From: CAZGVW01 sp964529265
GTDB taxonomy: Bacteria > Planctomycetota > Phycisphaerae > Phycisphaerales > UBA1924
Assembly (NCBI GenBank): GCA_964529265.1
Contig: CAZGVW010000100.1
Span: 1 to 14,025 of the forward strand
DNA length: 14,025 nt
Direction of reading: 5' to 3'
Position 1 is the stretch's first letter, and each line of letters begins with the position of its first letter. Made by a program: the position numbers and the translations under genes. Shown piece by piece: positions 5,781 through 12,740 of the stretch. The notes under the pieces are model-generated. The model made no database searches, was not told where the DNA came from, and saw only the letters and a program-made list of their open reading frames with translations.

Positions 5781-6476
5781 ATGTCCGACGACCGCCGCAG
5801 GACCGTTCCCGACCATCTGAAGCCTGAGTGGATTCCGCTGCAGCCCTATAACCCCGGCGCCCCGCCTCTGGAGGCGGCGCAGCGGTTTCTCGACGTCATG
5901 CGGCAGCGGCGGACGGTGCGGATGTTTTCCGATCGGCCGGTGGCGCGCGAGGTGATCGAGCGGATCGTGTCCGCCGCGGCGACGGCGCCGAGCGGGGCGA
6001 ACAAGCAGCCGTGGCGGTTCGTGTGCGTGCAGGACCCGGCGATCAAGCGCGAGATCCGGCTCGCGGCGGAGGCGGAGGAGCGGGAGTTCTATTCGCGGCG
6101 GGCGTCCGACGAGTGGCTGGCGGACCTGGCGCCACTGGGCACGGACGAGCACAAGGAGTTTCTGGAGGTGGCGCCGTGGCTGATCGTGGTTTTCAAACTG
6201 GCGAAGGACGATGACGGCTCGCAGGTGTACTACAACACGGAGAGCGTGGGTCTGGCGTGCGGGTTCCTGCTCGCCGCGGCGCATCACGCCGGGCTTGCCA
6301 CGCTGACGCACACGCCGAGCCCGATGGGATTCCTGACGAAGGTGTTGAACCGGCCGGCGCATGAGCGGCCGTTTCTGCTCGTGCCGATGGGGCATCCGGC
6401 GGAGGATTGCGTGGTGCCGAAGCACGCGCTGTGGCGGAAGCCGCTGGGGCAGGTCATGGCGGTGGATCGAGGGTAG
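5781..6476 (+). CDS. Nitroreductase-fold flavoprotein resembling iodotyrosine deiodinase (IYD)
   Basis: A 231-residue FMN enzyme of the nitroreductase superfamily, closest by eye to the IYD branch, which reductively removes halogen from halotyrosines. FMN-contact stretches are RQRRTVR (41-47), TAPSGANKQPW (68-78), the THTP segment (176-179) and LNRPAHERP. The three residues that grip the amino-acid part of the substrate in human IYD (Glu157, Tyr161, Lys182) align without gaps to Glu100, Tyr104 and Lys125 in EEREFYSRR and GTDEHKEFL. The C-terminal WRKPLGQVM matches the KRKPLDQIM of IYD. There is no membrane anchor, as in other bacterial IYDs. It is divergent from the membrane-protein operon and ends 2 bp from the leuS stop. 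No good ribosome site is seen before the ATG. The natural substrate in a bacterium is unknown; another flavin reductase activity cannot be excluded. Confidence 0.86.
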   Translation: MSDDRRRTVPDHLKPEWIPLQPYNPGAPPLEAAQRFLDVMRQRRTVRMFSDRPVAREVIERIVSAAATAPSGANKQPWRFVCVQDPAIKREIRLAAEAEEREFYSRRASDEWLADLAPLGTDEHKEFLEVAPWLIVVFKLAKDDDGSQVYYNTESVGLACGFLLAAAHHAGLATLTHTPSPMGFLTKVLNRPAHERPFLLVPMGHPAEDCVVPKHALWRKPLGQVMAVDRG

Positions 6477-6478
6477 GA

Positions 6479-9400
6479 CTACCCCACCACCACATTCACC
6501 ATCCGCCCCTTCACGACGATCACCTTCTTCACCGACTTGCCCTCGATGAAGCCCTGCACGCGCTCGTCGGCGAGGGCGAGGCGCTCCATCTCCTTTTCAT
6601 CCGCCGCGGCGGGGAGTGTGATCTTGCCGCGGACCTTGCCGTTGACCTGCACGGGGACCTCGATGGTGTCCTCGGCGAGCAGGGCGGGATCGGCCTCGGG
6701 GAAGGGCTCGAAGGTGAGTGAATCCTCGTGGCCGAGGCGCTGCCAGAGTTCTTCGCCCATGTGCGGCGCCAGGGGCGCGAGCAGCAGGGCGAGCGGCCGG
6801 GCGACCTCCCGCGGCAGGCCCGCGGCTGTGGAATCGGCGCCGTAGCGCTGGGTGAGGTGGTTCGTCAGTTCGATGAGTTTGGCGATCGACGTGTTGAATC
6901 GCAGGTGCGCGAGGTCGTCGCGCACGCCGGCGATGGTCTTGTGCAGGAGGCGGCGGGTGGCGTCGTCCGGGGCATCGCCGGTCACGCGATCGGCGCCTGA
7001 TTCCTCATCGACGAACAGGCGCCAGACGCGCTGCAGGAAGCGGTGCACACCGATGATGTCGCGCGTGTTCCAGGGCTTGCTCGCATCGAGCGGGCCCATG
7101 TACATCTCGTAGAGGCGGAGCGTATCGGCGCCGTAGTCGCGGCAGATGTCATCGGGCGTGACGGAGTTCTTAAGGCTCTTGCCCATCTTGCCGAAATCGC
7201 GCGTGACGGGCTCGCCGTTGTAGGTGAAGCGGCCTGAGCCGGCCGGATTCTCGACGACCTCCTCCGCGGGCACGTAGACGCCGCGGGCATCGGTGTACGC
7301 CGCGGCCTGGATGTAGCCCTGGTTGAAGAGGCGTCCGAAGGGCTCGGGCGTGGAGACGTGGCCGAGGTCGAAGAGGACCTTGTGCCAGAAGCGGGCGTAG
7401 AGCAGGTGCAGGACGGCGTGCTCAGCGCCGCCGACATAGAGATCGACGCCGCCGGAGTGGTGGCGGCCATCCTTCTTCCTGGACAGCATCCAGTAGCGCT
7501 CAGCCTCCGGTGAGCAGAAGCACTTCTCATTCTCCGGATCGAGATACCGCAGGTAGTACCAGCAGGAGCCGGCCCACTGGGGCATGGTGTTCAGTTCGCG
7601 GCGGTAGGTCTTCCGGCCGTCGCCGAGGTCAAGAGTCACCTCCACCCAGTCCTTGGCGCGGGCCAGAGGAGGCTGCGGAATGGCGCAGGCGGGATCGTTC
7701 TCGTCGCAGGGCTCCGGCTGGAAGTTCTCGAGATCGGGCAGTGTCACCGGGAGCATGGATTCCGGCAGCGCGTGGGCGCGGCCGCGGTCGTCATAGACGA
7801 TCGGGAAGGGCTCGCCCCAGTAGCGCTGGCGGCTGAAGAGCCAGTCGCGCAGTTTGTAGTTGATGGTGCGGCCCCCGACGCCGCGGTCGGCCAGCCACTT
7901 GGTCATTGCGGGCCTGGCCTCGGCTGAGGGAAGATCGTCGATGGCGGGCGAGTTCGCGGCGAGGCCGGGCTCCGTGAACGCCTCGCCCTGCCGCGCCCAC
8001 CAGCCGCCCTCGGCGAAGAGGCGCTTGGCGCCGGCGAAACCCAGAGGCAACAGTTCCTGAAGGGCCTCGATCCACACCATCTGCACGGCGCCGCGCACGC
8101 CGCCGATGGCTTCGGGACGATCGGCGGGAGTGTCGCCCGATTCGAGCGCCGCCATGAGTGTGGCGACGTCCGGCGCCGGGGCGCGGCGCTGCTTCACGGC
8201 TTCAAGCGCCGTGGGATAGTCGGAGGGCGCTAGATCCTTCGAGAAGACGTAGCCGAGGAAATCGGCGAGTGCCAGTTCCCAACCCATGGGCGCGGCGTCC
8301 GGGTCATCCAGCCGGGCAAGGAACCATGAGATGGCGTGCTGCACACGTGGGTACACCACGTCGCGGATGGGCAGATCGAACTGCTTCGCGAAGGCGAAGT
8401 CGCGATCATCGTGGGCGGGGACGGCCATGATGGCGCCCGTGCCATAGCCCATGAGCACATAATCGGCGATGAAGATGGGAATGCGCGCCCCGCTGGCGGG
8501 GTTGACGGCCCATGCGCCCGTGAAGACGCCGGTCTTCTGCTTCGCCTCGGCCTGGCGCTCGACATCCGTGCGGCCCGCGGCGTACGCGCGATAGGCATTC
8601 ACGGCCTCGCGCGGGGAGGGGAAGGCGTTCGCGGGCGCGCCGGGGAAGCGGCCCGTCCACGGGGAGGGGATCGCCGCGGCGGCGCTTCCGGAGGCCCTTC
8701 CGGGGGCCCTTCCGGGGGCGCCCGCGGAAGGAGGGGCGCCCCACGAATCCGTCGTCAGGCGATCGACGAGCGGATGCTCCGGCGCGAGGACCATGTACGT
8801 GGCGCCGTAGATGGTGTCCGGGCGGGTGGTGAAGACGCTGATGGATGGCGCGCTGCCGGAATCGCCGACGGGGAAGGCGATCGAAGCGCCCTCGCTGCGG
8901 CCGATCCAGTTGCGCTGCATGAGCTTGATCGGCTCGGGCCAGTCCACGCCATCGAGGTCGGCGAGCAGGCGGTCGGCGTACTCCGTGATGCGCATCATCC
9001 ACTGGCGCATCGGGCGCTTGTAGACGGGGTGGTTGCCGCGCTCGCTGCGGCCATCCGCGGTGACTTCCTCATTGGCCAGCACGGTGCCGAGCGCCGGGCA
9101 CCAGTTGACCGGTGACTCGGCGAGGTAGGCGAGCCGATAGGAATCGATGATCGCGGCGCGATCATCGTGCGACAGATCGCGCCATGCGCGGCCGGCGGAA
9201 GCGCTCTCGCCGTTCCGAGCGGGCGGCCGCCGGCCACTCTCGAAATCCGCGACGAGTTCGCCGATCGGCCGCGCCCTGGTCGTGTCCCGATCGAACCACG
9301 AGTGATAGATCTGGAGGAAGATCCACTGCGTCCACCTGTAGAACCCGACATCGGTCGTCGCCACGCTCCGCCGCGCATCGTGCCCGAGGCCGAGTCGGCG

Positions 9401-9808
9401 CAGCTGGGCCCGCATCGTCGCGATGTTCCGCTCGGTCGTGATGCGCGGGTGCGTGTTGGTCTGCACGGCGTACTGCTCGGCGGGCAGACCGAAGGCGTCG
9501 TAGCCCATGGCGTGCAGCACGTTGTGGCCGGTCATCCGGTAAAATCGCGCGAAAATGTCCGTCGCGATGTAGCCGAGCGGGTGCCCCACGTGCAGGCCTG
9601 CGCCGCTCGGATACGGAAACATGTCGAGGACGTATTTCTTCGGGCGCGACGCATCGAAGCCGGGCTCGCCCGGGTTCGGCGCGGCGAACGTGCGCTCGCG
9701 GGCCCAGCGCTCCTGACAGCGGGCCTCGATCCGGTTGGCGAGGTCCGCGGTGTAGCGATGGGCCGGCGTATCGGGGGCGGCCGGGCGGGATGTCAGGCGC
9801 GTCTCCAT
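6479..9808 (-). CDS. leuS: Leucyl-tRNA synthetase, unusually long
   Basis: A 1109-residue class I synthetase that charges tRNA-Leu in the cytoplasm; many bacterial LeuRS are about 860 residues. Order seen: HIGH signature HVGH (73-76), WCPALGTVLANEEV (236-249), CP1 editing domain with TTRPDTIYG (327-335) and HDDRD (466-470, including the editing Asp), NYKLRDWLFSRQRYWG (650-665), YVGGAEHAVLHLLYARFW (791-808), KMSKS loop as KMGKS (874-878), anticodon-binding helices, and the C-terminal VNGKVRGK domain. Glycine replaces the first serine of KMSKS; from memory this also occurs in other bacterial LeuRS with the same LKNSVTPDDIC continuation. Extra length lies in an Ala/Gly/Pro-rich insert (about 354-400), a segment of about 120 residues (486-609), and a longer stretch at 176-222. 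The ATG at 9808 has no strong ribosome site. It is convergent with the deiodinase-like gene. Confidence 0.97.
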   Translation of the reverse strand: METRLTSRPAAPDTPAHRYTADLANRIEARCQERWARERTFAAPNPGEPGFDASRPKKYVLDMFPYPSGAGLHVGHPLGYIATDIFARFYRMTGHNVLHAMGYDAFGLPAEQYAVQTNTHPRITTERNIATMRAQLRRLGLGHDARRSVATTDVGFYRWTQWIFLQIYHSWFDRDTTRARPIGELVADFESGRRPPARNGESASAGRAWRDLSHDDRAAIIDSYRLAYLAESPVNWCPALGTVLANEEVTADGRSERGNHPVYKRPMRQWMMRITEYADRLLADLDGVDWPEPIKLMQRNWIGRSEGASIAFPVGDSGSAPSISVFTTRPDTIYGATYMVLAPEHPLVDRLTTDSWGAPPSAGAPGRAPGRASGSAAAAIPSPWTGRFPGAPANAFPSPREAVNAYRAYAAGRTDVERQAEAKQKTGVFTGAWAVNPASGARIPIFIADYVLMGYGTGAIMAVPAHDDRDFAFAKQFDLPIRDVVYPRVQHAISWFLARLDDPDAAPMGWELALADFLGYVFSKDLAPSDYPTALEAVKQRRAPAPDVATLMAALESGDTPADRPEAIGGVRGAVQMVWIEALQELLPLGFAGAKRLFAEGGWWARQGEAFTEPGLAANSPAIDDLPSAEARPAMTKWLADRGVGGRTINYKLRDWLFSRQRYWGEPFPIVYDDRGRAHALPESMLPVTLPDLENFQPEPCDENDPACAIPQPPLARAKDWVEVTLDLGDGRKTYRRELNTMPQWAGSCWYYLRYLDPENEKCFCSPEAERYWMLSRKKDGRHHSGGVDLYVGGAEHAVLHLLYARFWHKVLFDLGHVSTPEPFGRLFNQGYIQAAAYTDARGVYVPAEEVVENPAGSGRFTYNGEPVTRDFGKMGKSLKNSVTPDDICRDYGADTLRLYEMYMGPLDASKPWNTRDIIGVHRFLQRVWRLFVDEESGADRVTGDAPDDATRRLLHKTIAGVRDDLAHLRFNTSIAKLIELTNHLTQRYGADSTAAGLPREVARPLALLLAPLAPHMGEELWQRLGHEDSLTFEPFPEADPALLAEDTIEVPVQVNGKVRGKITLPAAADEKEMERLALADERVQGFIEGKSVKKVIVVKGRMVNVVVG
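8685..8720. repeat. Three 12-bp tandem repeats inside leuS
   Basis: Three in-frame copies of CTTCCGGGGGCC (8685-8696, 8697-8708, 8709-8720), with one substitution each in the first and last copy. On the coding strand they give the GAPGRAPGRASG stretch of the low-complexity LeuRS insert. This suggests recent slippage expansion in a tolerant surface loop. Confidence 0.85.
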
Positions 9809-9815
9809 GGCTTGG

Positions 9816-9825
9816 AGTGTATATC
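9816..9825 (-). promoter_or_regulatory. Possible leuS -10 region
   Basis: On the minus strand GATATACACT ends 7 bp before the leuS ATG. TATACA is the most AT-rich, -10-like hexamer in this spacer, but no -35 match was found and the implied leader would be very short. Confidence 0.2.
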
Positions 9826-9871
9826 GGCCCGCACGCGGGGCTTCTCGCGGCGGCGGGGCCGCTCAGAACAT

Positions 9872-9924
9872 GATCGCCCCCGCGGGCGGCAGCCGAAAGT
9901 GCGGCGGCGCACGCGGGGGCGATC
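9872..9924 (-). terminator. Long perfect inverted repeat between the lipoprotein gene and leuS
   Basis: GATCGCCCCCGCG (9872-9884) is matched exactly by CGCGGGGGCGATC (9912-9924), a 13-bp stem around a 27-nt spacer. It begins 26 bp past the stop of the minus-strand lipoprotein gene, so a transcription-end hairpin is the simplest reading. There is no U-tract. A regulator-binding site upstream of leuS is the alternative. Confidence 0.5.
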
Positions 9925-9950
9925 GCGACGGAGTGAAACGGCCTGATCCG

Positions 9951-10589
9951 TCAGCGGGACGGCTGCGCCGCCGTCATCGTCGTGCGCAGCGATTCGATCT
10001 CCTTCACGACGGCGTCGATGGTGGCCTTCAGCTTTTGCCCCTCGCCGCGGACCTCCTGAATCACATCCGCCACCGCGGTCACGCCGGTTGGATTCAGGTC
10101 GTTCGAGAGGACCGTGCGGATGTCGCGCGCATCCGCGATGAAGGGCTCGTACGCGTTCTCGGCGTCCTTCATGGCCTTGTTGATGCGGTCGAATGCCTCG
10201 TTGGCCTGCTGCCTCCGCGACTCGGCGCGGGCCTTCAGCTCGGGGTTCGAGACGTCCTCGAGTTCCTTCTGCCACGCGTCGTAGTGGGCCTGCGTGTTGG
10301 CGCGAAGGCGCGCCACACCCTCGTCCACGCGCTTGGCCTGGGCCTCGATTGCATCGACAGCGCTGGTATAGGCCTTGAACGCGGGCCGCGCATCCTTGCT
10401 CGCGGTCTGCTGGATGTCGGAGAGCGCCTTGAGCATCGCATCGATCTTCTCCTTGCCTGTGCTGAACTCATTCTCGATGCTGCTCATGCTCGACACGGCC
10501 TTCTGCGAGCGCGCCGTGCCGCCCGTTGCGCATGACGCGGCCGCCAGGGCCACGGCGCACATCGCGACCACAGAGATAAGACGAGTCAT
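9951..10589 (-). CDS. Lipoprotein, DUF2959-like, coiled-coil
   Basis: A 212-residue predicted lipoprotein. It begins MTRLISVVAMCAVALAAASC, a lipoprotein signal with Cys20 as the likely lipidation site (the -3 residue is Ala rather than the usual Leu). The rest is almost wholly helical and rich in Lys, Glu, Ala and Gln, with heptad-like spacing. The middle (HYDAWQKELEDVSNPEL, then MKDAENAYEPF, then NDLNP) resembles DUF2959 proteins, a family of unknown function; this is from memory and was not searched. The ATG at 10589 is well supported by GGAGG 8 nt upstream; a longer reading to 10703 is not needed. It is transcribed alone, divergent from the hydrolase gene, with a strong inverted repeat just downstream. 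Confidence 0.8.
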   Translation of the reverse strand: MTRLISVVAMCAVALAAASCATGGTARSQKAVSSMSSIENEFSTGKEKIDAMLKALSDIQQTASKDARPAFKAYTSAVDAIEAQAKRVDEGVARLRANTQAHYDAWQKELEDVSNPELKARAESRRQQANEAFDRINKAMKDAENAYEPFIADARDIRTVLSNDLNPTGVTAVADVIQEVRGEGQKLKATIDAVVKEIESLRTTMTAAQPSR

Positions 10590-10621
10590 TGAGAGGTCCT
10601 CCACATCAATGGCCGGGAGAA

Positions 10622-10640
10622 GGCTCTGCCCACCAGAGCC
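10622..10640. promoter_or_regulatory. Small inverted repeat in divergent promoter region
   Basis: GGCTCT-GCCCACC-AGAGCC is a perfect 6-bp stem or operator-like repeat with a 7-nt spacer. It lies in the 103-bp space between the lipoprotein and hydrolase genes. No recognisable -35/-10 pair accompanies it. Confidence 0.2.
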
Positions 10641-10692
10641 CACCCTTCGGGAGCCTCCCTGCCAAGGCTTCAAGGACAGTGTACCGTCAGTC

Positions 10693-11496
10693 GTGCGCGT
10701 CAATCTGGAACAGGGTGTTTCGCTCCACTGCGATGTCTTCGGGCGACCGGAAGCCGCGCCGGTGCTCTATGCGCACGGCTCCTACGTCTCCGGCGAAATG
10801 TGGAAGGAAGCCGCGGAAGGGCTCGACGGCGAAACGTGGCGTTCGATCGTGCCGGACCTCCGCGGCCACGGACGAAGCAGCGTCTCTGATTCGGTGACCA
10901 TCGCCGATTTTGCCGATGACTGCGCCGCGCTGCTCGATGCGCTGGGCGAACGGCGCCCCGTGGTGTTCGTCGGCCTCTCCATGGGCGGAATCATCGCCTT
11001 TGAGTTCTTTCGGAGGCACAGGCGCCGCCTGCGGGCCCTCGTCCTGGTCGATACGCGCCCCACGCCCGAGACGCCGGAGGGCGCAATCGCGCGCGAGCAA
11101 CTCGCGCAGGACGCCCTCGCTCGCGGCTCGCGCGCAGCCGCGGATGCGCTGATCGATCTTGCGTTCGCTCCCGATGCGCCCGCGTCGCTCAAGAGCCGCT
11201 GGCGCAACGTCATCGAGACAACGCCTCCCCGCGGCGTGGCGGCCACCGCGAGAGCCCTGGCCACACGCGCGGATTCGCGCCCCACACTCCCCGCCATCGA
11301 TGTCCCGACGCTCATCGTCGTGGGGGAGAAGGACCAGATCACGCCGGTCGGCATCGCGCAGGAGATGCACGCGGCCATCCCCGGCTCGCGGCTGGATATC
11401 ACGCCGGGCGCCGGTCACATGACTCCCGTGGAGCAGCCCGGCGCGTTCCAGCGAACCCTCGCGGCGTTCCTGGACAGCCTGCCGCCCCTCACTTGA
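10693..11496 (+). CDS. Alpha/beta hydrolase
   Basis: A 267-residue single-domain hydrolase. The oxyanion region is YAHGS (26-30), followed by DLRGHGRS (55-62), nucleophile elbow GLSMGG (Ser96), acid Asp214 in VGEKDQITPV and base His242 in GAGHMTPVEQP, so the full Ser-Asp-His triad is present. By layout it resembles the enol-lactonase / haloperoxidase-like esterase group; substrate cannot be told from sequence. The start is taken as GTG at 10693, because the family begins two or three residues before the first strand; an in-frame ATG at 10609 would add 28 residues of unlikely composition. It converges on the MscS gene with a 20-bp gap and no clear terminator. Unlike the plus-strand dehydrogenase gene at the left, its codons often end in C rather than G. 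Confidence 0.85.
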   Translation: MRVNLEQGVSLHCDVFGRPEAAPVLYAHGSYVSGEMWKEAAEGLDGETWRSIVPDLRGHGRSSVSDSVTIADFADDCAALLDALGERRPVVFVGLSMGGIIAFEFFRRHRRRLRALVLVDTRPTPETPEGAIAREQLAQDALARGSRAAADALIDLAFAPDAPASLKSRWRNVIETTPPRGVAATARALATRADSRPTLPAIDVPTLIVVGEKDQITPVGIAQEMHAAIPGSRLDITPGAGHMTPVEQPGAFQRTLAAFLDSLPPLT

Positions 11497-11516
11497 TCGC
11501 CCCCTGGAACGGCGGC

Positions 11517-12701
11517 TCACTCGCGCCGGCTTGGAATCGGGCGAGGCTCCGCCGACCCGGCCGCCGCCGCCTCCTCCTGCTCGCCCGCCATGTGCACGTG
11601 CACCGTTCGCGTCGGGAAGGCGAACTCGATCTCGCGCGATTGAAACTCCTCCGCGATGCGCAGGTTGATCGCCTGTTGCTTGTCCATATACACGTTGAAC
11701 TCCGGGCTCAGGACGAAGTAGACCACTTCGAAATCGAGCGAGGATGCGCCGAACGACTTGAAGTGAGCCCGGTCGAAGCGCACGTCTTTCTGCGCCTCGA
11801 CCGCCCCGCGAAGCAGCCCGGGAATCTCCTTCACCGCTTCAAGCGGCGTGCCGTATTCCACGCCCACGCTGAACGCGATCCGCCGCTCCTGCATGCGCTT
11901 GAAGTTCTGGAGGCGCGATGAGAGCAGGTCGCTGTTGGAGAACACCAGCTGCTCGCCGGAGAGTGCCCGCACCCGCGTCGTCTTGAGGCCGATGCGCTCC
12001 ACCGTGCCCATCCTGTCGCCCACAATGATGAAATCGCCGATCACGAAGGGCTTGTCGAGCACAATGGAGAGCGACGCAAACAGGTCCGCGAGAATGCTCT
12101 GAACCGCCAGCGCCACCGCGATGCCGCCGACGCCGAGCGTCGTGATCAGCGCCGTGACGTTCACCCCCAGGTTGTCGAGCGCGATCACCAGGATCGCCGA
12201 GTACAGCACGATGAGCCCGAGCAGCCGGACAGCGCCCATGGTTGTGATCAGGGCGGGGTCCTCCCGCCCGTCGCGCGCCGTTCGCCGCTTCACGTACGCC
12301 GCGATGCCCCACTTGAGCGCGATTCCGCCCAGGATCGCCGCCTGAACCGAGACCGCGACCACGAGCACGATGAGCAGCGCCCGCTTCGCGCCCGCGGAGA
12401 GCGCGAGCATCTGAGCGCCCACGTACAGCGCGACCGCCAGCGAGAAGAAGATTTTCAGGCTCGAAGCGATGTCGCTGATCAGGTCGTCCACGCCGGTCGA
12501 GGTCCGCTTCGCCAGCCGCGCGACCCGCGACGCGACGATCCGCAGGCCGATGTGGATCGCGAGGAACACGACGATCGCGGTGATCAGCGCGATCCCCCAC
12601 TCACGGACCGAGTTTCCGGCGAACTCCGCGCCCAGCAGTGATGCGCTCCCGCTCGAAGCCGCGTCCCCCGCCGGAGCGGGGCCTGAGTTGGGTGGCGCCA
12701 T
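11517..12701 (-). CDS. MscS-family mechanosensitive ion channel
   Basis: A 394-residue small-conductance mechanosensitive channel protein of the inner membrane, releasing solutes on hypo-osmotic shock. Five membrane segments are visible (about 35-57, 82-101, 107-130, 157-176, 182-208). The pore-lining helix and signature run from TTLGVGGIAVALAVQS to ADLFASLSIVLDKPF, followed by the beta domain start VIGDFIIVGDRMGTVERIGL and LVFSNSDLL. The C-terminal cytoplasmic domain ends TRTVHVHM, with a short charged tail. E. coli MscS has 286 residues and three helices, so this is a longer form with two extra N-terminal helices. The start is supported by GGAGG 6 nt before the ATG. It follows the GH15 gene by 39 bp on the same strand and is probably co-transcribed with it. 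Confidence 0.93.
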   Translation of the reverse strand: MAPPNSGPAPAGDAASSGSASLLGAEFAGNSVREWGIALITAIVVFLAIHIGLRIVASRVARLAKRTSTGVDDLISDIASSLKIFFSLAVALYVGAQMLALSAGAKRALLIVLVVAVSVQAAILGGIALKWGIAAYVKRRTARDGREDPALITTMGAVRLLGLIVLYSAILVIALDNLGVNVTALITTLGVGGIAVALAVQSILADLFASLSIVLDKPFVIGDFIIVGDRMGTVERIGLKTTRVRALSGEQLVFSNSDLLSSRLQNFKRMQERRIAFSVGVEYGTPLEAVKEIPGLLRGAVEAQKDVRFDRAHFKSFGASSLDFEVVYFVLSPEFNVYMDKQQAINLRIAEEFQSREIEFAFPTRTVHVHMAGEQEEAAAAGSAEPRPIPSRRE

Positions 12702-12740
12702 GATGATCCTCCGAAAAGAAGACTCGCCGAGTCTGGTGAC

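Noticed and set aside
7175..7189. KMSKS loop of LeuRS reads KMGKS
   Set aside because: Looked at first as a defective catalytic loop, but from memory the Gly form followed by LKNSV is found in other bacterial LeuRS, so it is kept only as a note and not as a finding.
8336..9115. Plus-strand frame of 259 codons opposite leuS
   Set aside because: Antisense shadow of the LeuRS editing domain with Gly/Asp/Arg-rich composition and no recognisable motif.
10375..10692. Upstream part of the hydrolase frame
   Set aside because: It lies antisense to the signal peptide and ribosome site of the lipoprotein gene; the hydrolase fold begins after the GTG at 10693.
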